Positions 26,752 to 35,427 of a stretch of DNA of 64,000 bases are shown here, in pieces (within the stretch, counting starts at the first letter, position 1; each line of letters starts with the position of its first letter). Position numbers and translations under genes: made by a program. The notes beneath the pieces were generated by a model. The model did not search any database. It was not told the DNA's origin and saw only the letters and a program-made list of their open reading frames with translations. Source of the DNA: an uncultured Roseibium sp. (GTDB taxonomy: Bacteria; Pseudomonadota; Alphaproteobacteria; Rhizobiales; Stappiaceae); the NCBI RefSeq assembly GCF_947499295.1, contig NZ_CANMNP010000010.1, forward strand, positions 1 through 64,000, read 5' to 3'.

Positions 26752-27542
26752 GCCAAAACCCTCCGCATTTCATTCAAGCAGCCATCGATATTATCTCGCG
26801 CACCCCTGATGAGCTGCAACGCTGCATCGACTGCGGGCCCCACTCCGGCCCAGACATTCGGAACAGCATCCCGATACTCCAGAATCCTCTCATCAGACAA
26901 GCTACTCCAGCAATCCTTGATAGGTTTATAATCTATAGCCCGTCCTTTGAGGCCCTGAAGGAAAATATGGGCACCCGGTCTATCAATCCAATTTAAGCCA
27001 CCTGGGTTCCAAGGCGGAACCCAGCCGATTATCAGACCGGCATTAAACGCGAGTTCATGATCGAAAATCCGAAGATCCGTACCGCGAACCATACAGTTGG
27101 GATTCCCGTCGCGCCTGTCAGGATTCTGAATGATGGCGTCGAACATGAATATGGCGGCAGCTTCTGGCACCATTATGTCCGGAATCGTATTTCCTTTGGC
27201 CCAGGCGGCAAATTGATTTGGAACTTTCAACGAACCAAATCCGATCTCGGAACTGTTGTTCAACTTCGTCCGGAAGCGATCGTCGGTAACCACAGCCGCG
27301 AAATCTCTCGATATTTCCACGCGGTACGGACGAGGGATCGGAAGCCTCAGATCGGCAGCCAGGCAGGCGCCAACAACTTCACGGGCCAAGCTGGATACGC
27401 CTTGATCGCAGCCTGCGGATACCTTGCAGAACAGATCAACGGATTCCCCTGCTTGATCCTCACAAATCAGGAGACCAGGCTCGGTTCTACCGCTTAATAC
27501 CGGTCGGACAAATTCGGTCGCTATCGCAAGTTCCAGCAACAA
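26748..27542 (-). CDS. HipA-like kinase
   Basis: 264 residues from TTG 27540-27542, chosen for the strong upstream GGGGGGA. It resembles the HipA-related kinase fold (HipA_2 type): early FVRPVLSGRTEPGLL glycine-containing strand, a catalytic-like loop NPDRRDGNPNC and a metal motif IFDHELAF. Unlike classical HipA it is short and lacks an HipB antitoxin gene; the following overlapping gene is DUF3037. It lies 47 bp after the Res-like gene, on the same strand, so it is likely cotranscribed with the restriction module. Protein or small-molecule target unknown. Confidence 0.78.
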   Translation of the reverse strand: MLLELAIATEFVRPVLSGRTEPGLLICEDQAGESVDLFCKVSAGCDQGVSSLAREVVGACLAADLRLPIPRPYRVEISRDFAAVVTDDRFRTKLNNSSEIGFGSLKVPNQFAAWAKGNTIPDIMVPEAAAIFMFDAIIQNPDRRDGNPNCMVRGTDLRIFDHELAFNAGLIIGWVPPWNPGGLNWIDRPGAHIFLQGLKGRAIDYKPIKDCWSSLSDERILEYRDAVPNVWAGVGPAVDAALQLIRGARDNIDGCLNEMRRVLA

Positions 27543-27589
27543 ATCCCCCCTTCAACGCCAGTTCGAGTTTGGCGCCACCATCATTTTGA

Positions 27590-30283
27590 TCAGTCGAGCA
27601 GCTCTCCGGCCTGCGAATATGATGCCGCGAGCGATGTCAGCGTTGCGCTGGGTTGAACCGCGTCATGCGGGATAAGGACGTAGGTCCATGGCTTCCCGCC
27701 AGTCTCTTTCGCGTGATTGTTGGCATGGTAGACCCACTTCCGGGCCGCCTTGGCCTTGGCTTGAACAACCGGGTCGGCCATTTCGTTCTTCGCCTTGATC
27801 TCGACAATGAATTTTTCCTTGTCGGTCTCGACGACGAAGTCGGGTTCGTATGACTGTCCTGCGGCGTATTCGATCCGGAACTGGCCGACGCCCGGTTTCA
27901 TCCATCGTTGAACGGCCGTTTCGCTCGGAGCCTCAAGGATAACGGCAAATTCCCGTTCCTGGTCGGAATGGAATTTCTGATATGGATAGCAGCACTTGGA
28001 GAACCCTTCGAAGACGTATTTGGGCATGTCCTTCAACGGGTTCACAGACGTTCGGAAATTTCGAACGAATGCAGTACTCGGGACGTTGTAGGCTTGCGGT
28101 TTGAGCATTACGAAGCCGCGAGACACGCTCGCGCGGTAATCGGTCGGGCTTTCCCAGTAGTGCGTTTTCATCTGCTCGAATATGAAGCGGGCAAGGTCCT
28201 TTCCGTGGACCACCAACACGTTCTCAACATCGTCAGATGAGGGGAGGTAGGACTCCAGGCGTCGCACCATTTGTCCAGCCAGTTTGAAAAGAAGCTCGCT
28301 CTGGGTCTCGTAGTCGATCTGCGGCAAGTCCATCAGGTGCCGCACCAGATAGTTTTCGGGACGGTCTTCCTTGGCATTCTCGACCGTCCTTGCAAGAAAT
28401 GCGCGGGACTCGTCGCGAAGCCTCTGAACCATGATCTGATCTGCCAACGGTTGCTTGGCGATTGTTTCGAGATTCGAAAGATCGAAGTCGTGATATCCGA
28501 AGTTCACTTCGCTTGTCGGGAGAACCACGATTTCCGGAATTGAAATCGTATAGGTGACGAGTTGTTTCGTCACCTTGGCGACAGTGGCGGCCACGTCGGT
28601 TTTTTGTTCGAATGTTTCGAACGTTCCCTGTTCCGGAGCCATCACCTCTTTGACAATACGCGTGATTTCGGCCTGAACTTCGGGCGTGTCGAGCTTGTCG
28701 ATCCCCGTCTTGATTTTCCGCTCGAACTCTCGCTCGATGACGTCCCAGGTGACGCGGGCGACCTGCCGTTCTTCGTCGCTGTCGAACGTATAGGGTGTTT
28801 GTTCGGATTCTCCGAACGTACCAGCCCCTCCGGTCAACATCGTTTCGACATTCGAAGGAGCGGCGACGACATGGGCGCCTTCGTCGGAGACATCGCCGCT
28901 GCCGCCAACGATAACGGTCTTGCGGATCGAAATCAGCGATTCTGGATCGCGCGCGGCCTTGATGACGTCGTCAAAACGATCATGGGCAATGACCGTCAGG
29001 CGGTCCACCGCCTCCACTCCGGTTCGGCGGCCATAAGGAAGACGAAGACCACGTCCCAATGTTTGTTCCGTAAGGATGTCCGACGCAGAAGCGCGGAGGG
29101 GCACGATCGTATATAGGTTCGTGACGTCCCATCCTTCTTTCAGCTTGTTGACGTGAATGACGATGTCGGTTTCCGCGTCATGTTCCAAGGCGACGAGTTT
29201 GGTGGTCGCTTCCTCCGTCTCTTCGCCGCGCGTGCCGGAATGCACTTCAATGACGCGTCCGCGGTATCGTCCCTGAAAAAACTCGTCGGACTCCACGTAC
29301 TTCCGGATCTCTCCGGCATGGGCCGTGTCTTGGGCGACAACGAGCATGAAGGGATGGACTAGCTTGCGGCCAGTCTGTTGGGAATAGATTGCAAGTTCAG
29401 CCTTCGTATGCTCGTGGCAATGGATGCCGTCTTCCAGTTTCATCCGTTCGAGCTGTTCCGGACTGATGCTGTCAGCCCGGAATCCTTCACGGGTGGCGAC
29501 GGCAGGGTCTTTGACGTAGCCATCCTCCATCGCCTGTCCCAAGGGGTAGTCGTAGATCACATTCTTGAACAGAGCGGATCGGGCGCCGACAGAACGCGGC
29601 GTCGCGGTCAATTCGAGGCCTATAACGGGTTTGAGTTCGGCGATCGCCGTCATTCCGGCTTTGGCTCGGTACCGATGAGCCTCGTCCATCAAGAGCACGA
29701 GATCGGGAAGACCTGAAAGATAGTCGAAATAGCTCTCGCCGATATATTCGTGCAGCTTTCGAATCCGGCCGGCTTCCTTGTTGATCTTGTCGACATTGAA
29801 AATGAAGACGATTGCCGTGTCGCCCAGCAGGTCCCCACGCACGGCGTAGCCTCGTTCCCAGTTGTCTCCTGTCTCGACAAGGGGAGGGACTTGGGCGAAT
29901 TCGGCTATGCCCCGGAACACATATTTCGGCGAATTCTGTTGGCTGAAATCGGCAACCAGTTTCTCGTAGATCGTTGTGTTGGGGGCGAGGATAAAAAAGT
30001 GCTTTGAACGTCCTGTGAGATACAAGTAGGCGATGAAGGCGCCCATCAATCGGGTTTTGCCGACGCCCGTTGCCAGCGCGAAACACAGGGACGGAAACTC
30101 CCGTTCAAAATCGGATAGGCTCGGATAGGTCGCCCTGATGGCATCCAAGGTTGTGACGAGATCGACGTCTTTCGAAAATTCGATGGTATCCAGCACGTCA
30201 GCGAGAATATCGAGTGCCTCGGCCTGCGGTGTCCGTAGGGAAAGACGCGCCTTGATCTGGCTTAGCTGTCTCTGCAACATCAT
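27590..30283 (-). CDS. Type III restriction Res-like helicase-nuclease
   Basis: 897 residues. Superfamily 2 helicase motifs: ATGVGKT (71-77), LLMDEAH (197-203), LELTATPRS, HVNKLKEGWDV and LGRGLRLPYG. At the C terminus YEPDFVVETDKEKFIVEIKAK fits a PD-(D/E)xK nuclease. This is the restriction subunit layout of type III systems: ATP-driven translocase plus nuclease acting with the methylase encoded just upstream (4-bp overlap). The extra SNF2 helicase two genes upstream is not part of a textbook type III system. Confidence 0.9.
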   Translation of the reverse strand: MMLQRQLSQIKARLSLRTPQAEALDILADVLDTIEFSKDVDLVTTLDAIRATYPSLSDFEREFPSLCFALATGVGKTRLMGAFIAYLYLTGRSKHFFILAPNTTIYEKLVADFSQQNSPKYVFRGIAEFAQVPPLVETGDNWERGYAVRGDLLGDTAIVFIFNVDKINKEAGRIRKLHEYIGESYFDYLSGLPDLVLLMDEAHRYRAKAGMTAIAELKPVIGLELTATPRSVGARSALFKNVIYDYPLGQAMEDGYVKDPAVATREGFRADSISPEQLERMKLEDGIHCHEHTKAELAIYSQQTGRKLVHPFMLVVAQDTAHAGEIRKYVESDEFFQGRYRGRVIEVHSGTRGEETEEATTKLVALEHDAETDIVIHVNKLKEGWDVTNLYTIVPLRASASDILTEQTLGRGLRLPYGRRTGVEAVDRLTVIAHDRFDDVIKAARDPESLISIRKTVIVGGSGDVSDEGAHVVAAPSNVETMLTGGAGTFGESEQTPYTFDSDEERQVARVTWDVIEREFERKIKTGIDKLDTPEVQAEITRIVKEVMAPEQGTFETFEQKTDVAATVAKVTKQLVTYTISIPEIVVLPTSEVNFGYHDFDLSNLETIAKQPLADQIMVQRLRDESRAFLARTVENAKEDRPENYLVRHLMDLPQIDYETQSELLFKLAGQMVRRLESYLPSSDDVENVLVVHGKDLARFIFEQMKTHYWESPTDYRASVSRGFVMLKPQAYNVPSTAFVRNFRTSVNPLKDMPKYVFEGFSKCCYPYQKFHSDQEREFAVILEAPSETAVQRWMKPGVGQFRIEYAAGQSYEPDFVVETDKEKFIVEIKAKNEMADPVVQAKAKAARKWVYHANNHAKETGGKPWTYVLIPHDAVQPSATLTSLAASYSQAGELLD

Positions 30284-32067
30284 TCTTCACCTCCCAATTC
30301 GAAGAGGGGTAGTGCCGTCTTTGGTTCCTTATGATCGCTGTAGGGTACGTCGTCCTCCGTTACCTCCATTGCGTCTTCGCTTTCAATCAATGGAAGGTCT
30401 GCAATCCGGAGAGAATAATCGTCACGGCCCCATTCGCACTTCGCGAGGATCGAATGCGGAATTTTCTTGATCGTTAGATTTGGAAAACTGTCCTCGTTCG
30501 CATTGAATGCCTTGCAACAGACAAGGAGGGTTCGCTTCGGCCCCAATTCTTCAGACAGTTTTTTAAGAGCGTCGTAGGTTAGAGACTGGGTTGTGACATA
30601 GATGAAGTCGGTCTCGGTGGAGTGTCCATGCCTCCAATATTCCCCGGGGTCTTGACTAGGGGCATAGGTAAATCCGAGATGCTTACACAACGCCTCTGCT
30701 AACATGGCTGGATTATACTCTTGGGATATGATCCAGTTTCCAAAGCGGTCTTTTGTAAGTAAAGACGGCGCAAGGTGATAGAACCTAAATCCTCCACCAC
30801 CTTTCCAATTAGCGGCTGCGGTTATCCCGCTGGCGTCCTTTCCGTCGATGACAGATTGTATACGAGGAATGATGTGCGTCGTTGCATGATCGCCCAACTC
30901 AACCATGATCCATCTTCGACCCATTTTATGGGCAACGGCGCCTGTCGTTCCTGAACCGGCAAAGGAGTCGAGCACAATGTCTCCCGGAGAGGAAGCAAGT
31001 TCAATGCATCTTTTTAACAATGCTTCGGGTTTCTTGCCTTTTGGAAATTTGACCCCACCCTCGTTATGGAGATTGTTCGAAAGCAAATCATCCCAGATTG
31101 TCGTCAGGGGCTCACCGGCTATGTATTCTCCGTCGATTAACTTGAGTTTTGTAGTATAAAAAAGTATTCTCTCTCCATTAAAAAAATACATATCGGAAAG
31201 ATTGTCGCGTTCGAGCAATTTAACTTCGTTGCGCTTGCTTTTCGTTTCGTCAATTAGCGTACGTGCGGCAGCGCTCACCGCGTTGTAGTCTGGTCTTGCG
31301 AGGCGAACTACTGACTTTGCATTTTTGTGTACGAAGTCGGTGACTTTTTCCTCAAAGTCAGAACCTAGAGCTTTTTTCAGGCCACGCTCTGGAAGATCAA
31401 GCGATTGCGCGAAAGCTCGCGTGAGCGTAATAAAACGCCATGTTGAATAATGGTCGTCTATATTCTCAATAAACTGATTGTATCTCTTGTCTCGATCTGA
31501 ACGAGCAGTAAAAATGCGATTTGGCGTCCATTTAGATTTATCTTTTGAATAAATTAGAACGAAGTTCGAATTCGTTACTACGCCCGGATTGATCGATTTG
31601 TGTCCAGTTGCCGCGCCTTGTTTAAATGTTACGATTGAAATCCGATTGCTTCTTCCAAAAATTTCATCTGCGACAGCTATAATGTAAGCAAGCTCATTAT
31701 CGTCGATGTGAAGAAAAAGCGTCCCATCATCAGACAACAATCTATGAATTAATTGCAAGCGATCCCGCATGAGCGAAAGCCACAAGGAATGCTCGAGGCC
31801 ATCTTCGTAATGCTCAAATGCCTGCTGTGTATTGAACGGAGGGTCGATATATACGCACTTAATCTGTCTTTCGAAGTCGGCTTCAAGGGCCTTCAAGGCA
31901 AGTAAGTTATCTGCGTGAATGAGTAAGTTCTGAAACTGGTCGAATTCGGAATGCCGAACAGCAGCATGGTAGGAGAGGGTTTCATCTTCTACTAGAATTC
32001 GAGGTTCAAGCTTGTGAGCGTCGTTCTTTCCGATCCAGGTCAGCTCAAGACGCGTCTTCTTACTCAT
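30280..32067 (-). CDS. Type III-like site-specific DNA methyltransferase (Mod)
   Basis: 595 residues, beta-class amino-methyltransferase: catalytic DPPF (75-78) precedes the AdoMet motif FAGSGTT (369-375). The region between (about 140-330), which should hold target recognition, is encoded by visibly more AT-rich DNA than the neighbours. A C-terminal domain of about 180 residues follows. It would methylate adenine in one strand of a short site and direct the Res-like partner. Overlaps the SNF2 gene end by 4 bp and the Res-like gene start by 4 bp. Confidence 0.9.
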   Translation of the reverse strand: MSKKTRLELTWIGKNDAHKLEPRILVEDETLSYHAAVRHSEFDQFQNLLIHADNLLALKALEADFERQIKCVYIDPPFNTQQAFEHYEDGLEHSLWLSLMRDRLQLIHRLLSDDGTLFLHIDDNELAYIIAVADEIFGRSNRISIVTFKQGAATGHKSINPGVVTNSNFVLIYSKDKSKWTPNRIFTARSDRDKRYNQFIENIDDHYSTWRFITLTRAFAQSLDLPERGLKKALGSDFEEKVTDFVHKNAKSVVRLARPDYNAVSAAARTLIDETKSKRNEVKLLERDNLSDMYFFNGERILFYTTKLKLIDGEYIAGEPLTTIWDDLLSNNLHNEGGVKFPKGKKPEALLKRCIELASSPGDIVLDSFAGSGTTGAVAHKMGRRWIMVELGDHATTHIIPRIQSVIDGKDASGITAAANWKGGGGFRFYHLAPSLLTKDRFGNWIISQEYNPAMLAEALCKHLGFTYAPSQDPGEYWRHGHSTETDFIYVTTQSLTYDALKKLSEELGPKRTLLVCCKAFNANEDSFPNLTIKKIPHSILAKCEWGRDDYSLRIADLPLIESEDAMEVTEDDVPYSDHKEPKTALPLFELGGEE

Positions 32068-34949
32068 GCTTCAATCTCCCACCGGATCGTCATCACCGGT
32101 GTAACATTCGGGGTGATCGCCAGCTTGGCGGCGACCTCGTCCAGCTTGGTGTCGACTTCTTGGCGGATCTCACGGAGGGTCTTGAACGTGGACAGTTTGA
32201 GTTCGTCCCGTTCCTCCTCGAGCTTCTTGATCCGCCGTTCCTCGGTCAATTTCTCGCCCAGGGGAATAGCTTGATTACTTCGTAGGGCCTTGCGGGCCGC
32301 GCGCGCTTCGATGTCCAATTCCTTGACCCGGAGATCGTTGGCCCTTTCAAGATCCTCGGCATAAGCCTCGAGCTTCTCCGTTTCCTCATCGAGCCACTTC
32401 CGGTTCTCCTCCTCGGCAAGCTTTTCCGCCTCGGCGAGGGCGATCCGGTCAATTGCCGCCATCTGGTCAGCCGGATAGGTGTTGTCGATGTCGCCAACGA
32501 ACGCGGGCAGCTGGAACAGCCGTTCAGCCGTATCCTGCGCCACGATGGAGCCGTCATCTGTAACAGCGGCGAGAACCACGCTATCGCGCGATCCCATGGC
32601 CGTTTCAGCCTTCAACAGGGATACTCGCAACCAACCCGCTTTCCCGAGATAAGCTTCCAGATCGGACAGCCTCGGCTGGCCCTCATCGCGATAACCCTGA
32701 TAGTTGAAAGTAAGCTTCGCGTCCGGAAGGGAGCGAGCCATCGTTTCCCGAACAAGTTCGTCGGCGAGCGTGCCGTCGCCTAGGCGAAAGAATTGCCAGC
32801 CGCGTTGATCTGCCTCAGGCCAAACGGTCGACCAAGTCTTTCCCCCATGATCAAAGCTCGGAATGTCATCGTTTCGGAATGTCGATCCCGGCAATTCGGC
32901 GCGGGCGAGAAGCCACAGTCTCCTTTCGAACTCCGACATGGTTCGTTCGATTTCGCCGCCCCTCTGCCGGAGCATGTCGACGATCGAGGCGTCAAATAGA
33001 TCGAAGAGCTGTTGTCGGGTCTCCGCCATGTCGGCCTTGATCTGATCTTCCAGTTCGACTTCCAGCCGCTGGAACGCCTCGTTCACTTCGGTCTCGGTTC
33101 GACATGCCTGAACGACGGAAAGGATCTTCTTCTCGAAGTCGATCCCGGACTCAATAGCGCCAAGGACTTGGTCACTTGCACCGAACAGGCCTTCGAACAA
33201 TCTGAACTTGTTGCTCAGCAGCTCGTAGATCCGCTGTTCCGCGCGGTTCTTGCGGTTCAGCATGTTCACGACGGTGACGTCGATCTTCTGTCCATACCGA
33301 TGGCAACGTCCGATCCGCTGTTCAACACGCTGAGGGTTCCACGGAAGATCGAAGTTGATGAGAAGGGAGCAGAACTGGAGGTTGATGCCTTCGGCGCCGG
33401 ACTCTGTCGCAATCAGGATCGTTTTCTTGTCTGACTTGAAGGCGTGGACAATCGCACTCTTCATGTCGGCGGCTTTTGATCCGGAAACAGCGTCGGTGCC
33501 AGCCTTTTCCGTCAGCCATTCCTTGTAGATTTTTTGGCTTTCCGGATCGCTGTTGGAGCCATTCATAAGAACAACTTCGCCAGCGTAGCCATTCTGGGAG
33601 AGGATTTCAGCAAGGTATTTTTGGGTGCGAACGGACTCGGTGAAGATTACAGCCTTTCGCTGGCCGCCACGAGCGACGACCTCATCGAGCACTTCCGGAA
33701 GACGCTTGAGGAGCTTGTCGCCCTTGGAGTTGTTTCCGATCGACCTGGCGAGGTCGAGATATCCCTCAAGTTCCGCGATTTCCGCCGCCAGTTTGGCCTG
33801 ATCGACAACGGGCGTCTCGTCAGCGTCTTCCTGCTGGCCCGAATTATTGTCGTCCCCGGCAAGAGCGGCGTCATCTGCGATCTCTTCCGCAACCTCAGCG
33901 GTATCGTCAATGTCTTCGACGACACATTCATCTGCGACCAGATTGCGCTTCAAGCGGGCGATGACGTTCTCGAGGAAAAGTATGATCGCGGCAACAGACG
34001 ATCCAAGCGTCTTCCGAGCGCCGATTAAGACCAACTGGTTCGGTTTTGACCCGAAAGCGATAGATTCTGGGTTCTGGAGGTATGCGGAAACACCTTCGTA
34101 GAGTCGCTCTTCGAGACTGTAAGGTTCGAAATCGAACGTGACGGCCAGCCGGTTCGTGTAGTTCACGTGACCTGCCGCCTGAACGTCGCGCCTCAGGTGT
34201 CTCTTATAAAGCGGCGCCATCCGGCGACGAAGGGAGAGCAGCGACGCCTTGTCTGTCGCTCTTCCGTACATAACCCTGAAAGACTGCTCGTCTCCAAAGA
34301 AGTGGTCATCAATCATGGAAACGAGGCCGTAGAGTTCCATGAGCGTGTTCTGCAACGGGGTGGCAGTCAGTAAAACCTTGAAGCGTGATGACAGCGCTTC
34401 CTTAAGACGCTTAGCCTGAGCCGCAACGTTGCGTTTGTAGACATTCCGGAGGCGGTGGGCTTCGTCGATCACGACCAGATCCCAGCCGATACGATGAACC
34501 TCATCCGCGTTGCGCGCGGCGTATTGGTACGAAGTAATGATAATGGCAGAGGAATTTTCGAAAGGGCGCTGTTGTCCACCCTTGACCGCGTCCCGGTATG
34601 TCTTTGAATCAAGGATCACACTCGGGAGAGAGAACTTTTCCTGCAATTCCTGTTGCCATTGGGTCCGCAATGATGCCGGAGCAATCAGCAGTATGTTGCG
34701 TTTCCGCTCAGCCCATTTTTGAGCAATTACGAGGCAGGCTTCGATGGTCTTTCCGAGGCCGACCTCGTCGGCGAGGATGACGCCCTTGGATAGCGGCGAG
34801 TGCAAAGCAAACCGCGCGGCTTCAACCTGATGAGGCTTCATCTCCACCCGCGCCGTGGACAATGACTTCGCAAACGCTTCGTCGCTTCTTCCTTCAAGCG
34901 TAATGCGATTGGCGAAGAACTTACTGTGATAATGCGTGTAACCTGTCAT
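32064..34949 (-). CDS. SNF2/RapA-type helicase of restriction island
   Basis: 961 residues. SNF2-type ATPase: DEVGLGKT (61-68), DEAH (162-165), LLTATPLQN, and late motifs ATESGAEGINLQF and NPQRVEQRIGRCHRYGQ. An acidic insert (DDTAEVAEEIADDAALAGDD) splits the helicase lobes, and the last 130 residues are a long coiled coil (KLEAYAEDLERANDLRVKEL and so on). It is the first gene of a five-gene minus-strand set and overlaps the methylase start. Role probably DNA scanning or remodelling for the restriction complex. No DISARM or BREX marker genes are present. Confidence 0.88.
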   Translation of the reverse strand: MTGYTHYHSKFFANRITLEGRSDEAFAKSLSTARVEMKPHQVEAARFALHSPLSKGVILADEVGLGKTIEACLVIAQKWAERKRNILLIAPASLRTQWQQELQEKFSLPSVILDSKTYRDAVKGGQQRPFENSSAIIITSYQYAARNADEVHRIGWDLVVIDEAHRLRNVYKRNVAAQAKRLKEALSSRFKVLLTATPLQNTLMELYGLVSMIDDHFFGDEQSFRVMYGRATDKASLLSLRRRMAPLYKRHLRRDVQAAGHVNYTNRLAVTFDFEPYSLEERLYEGVSAYLQNPESIAFGSKPNQLVLIGARKTLGSSVAAIILFLENVIARLKRNLVADECVVEDIDDTAEVAEEIADDAALAGDDNNSGQQEDADETPVVDQAKLAAEIAELEGYLDLARSIGNNSKGDKLLKRLPEVLDEVVARGGQRKAVIFTESVRTQKYLAEILSQNGYAGEVVLMNGSNSDPESQKIYKEWLTEKAGTDAVSGSKAADMKSAIVHAFKSDKKTILIATESGAEGINLQFCSLLINFDLPWNPQRVEQRIGRCHRYGQKIDVTVVNMLNRKNRAEQRIYELLSNKFRLFEGLFGASDQVLGAIESGIDFEKKILSVVQACRTETEVNEAFQRLEVELEDQIKADMAETRQQLFDLFDASIVDMLRQRGGEIERTMSEFERRLWLLARAELPGSTFRNDDIPSFDHGGKTWSTVWPEADQRGWQFFRLGDGTLADELVRETMARSLPDAKLTFNYQGYRDEGQPRLSDLEAYLGKAGWLRVSLLKAETAMGSRDSVVLAAVTDDGSIVAQDTAERLFQLPAFVGDIDNTYPADQMAAIDRIALAEAEKLAEEENRKWLDEETEKLEAYAEDLERANDLRVKELDIEARAARKALRSNQAIPLGEKLTEERRIKKLEEERDELKLSTFKTLREIRQEVDTKLDEVAAKLAITPNVTPVMTIRWEIEA

Positions 34950-34999
34950 GGATGCCCCGACTCAAACCGTGGGAATGAGACCAGAACGGGCGCCCATCT

Positions 35000-35014
35000 A
35001 CAAGTTTAACTTGT
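35000..35014. promoter_or_regulatory. 15-bp palindrome upstream of defence operon
   Basis: ACAAGTT-T-AACTTGT is a perfect palindrome around one central base, 51 bp upstream of the SNF2 start and 47 bp beyond the end of the LysR-like HTH gene. It has the size and symmetry of a dimeric winged-helix operator. The nearby HTH protein is the obvious candidate binder. Confidence 0.6.
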
Positions 35015-35061
35015 GAAAACTCCAACTAGGTGTGGAACATCGGAAAGGCGATGGAGGGCGC

Positions 35062-35370
35062 TTATTGCTCCGCAGCTTCGTCACGGATCAATTGCGTGAA
35101 ATCTTCGATTTCAGAAATAAGTCGCGGTCCATACCGGGCCATAAATTTCCCGGCGTTCGTCAAGTCCTTGCGTTGAGGTCCGCCGAAAAGCTGGACGCCG
35201 AGGAACGTTTCGATCCTTTTGACTCGATCAGTAATGACCGATTTCTGTATCCCGTTGCGCGCAGCTATTCGGTCGCGCGCGCCGTCGACATTTGTCGATG
35301 CCTCAACCATCAGATCGACGGTCAGGCTCAAGTCGGTCAAACGCATTTGATCTTGGATTTCACGCGGCAC
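35062..35370 (-). CDS. Stand-alone LysR-type winged-HTH protein
   Basis: 102 residues from GTG 35368-35370 with AAAGGGA upstream. The whole protein corresponds to a LysR DNA-binding domain: SLTVDLMVEAS, then AARNGIQKSVITDRVKRIET for the helix-turn-helix and FLGVQLFGGPQRKDLTNAG for the wing, followed by a linker helix and nothing more. No ligand-binding domain exists in the sequence before or after. It is placed between the integrase and the SNF2 operon, on the same strand, so it may repress the operon or act as an excision/regulation factor. Confidence 0.75.
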   Translation of the reverse strand: MPREIQDQMRLTDLSLTVDLMVEASTNVDGARDRIAARNGIQKSVITDRVKRIETFLGVQLFGGPQRKDLTNAGKFMARYGPRLISEIEDFTQLIRDEAAEQ

Positions 35371-35427
35371 AGTTTGTTCCCTTTGTAATCACTTCTCTGG
35401 CTCGCTCTGGTGCGTGCGTTCAAGAAT

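Noticed and set aside
27590-34949. DISARM or BREX system
   Set aside because: None of the DUF1998, PLD, PglZ or BrxL-type markers is present; motifs fit type III-like Mod/Res plus a SNF2 helicase.
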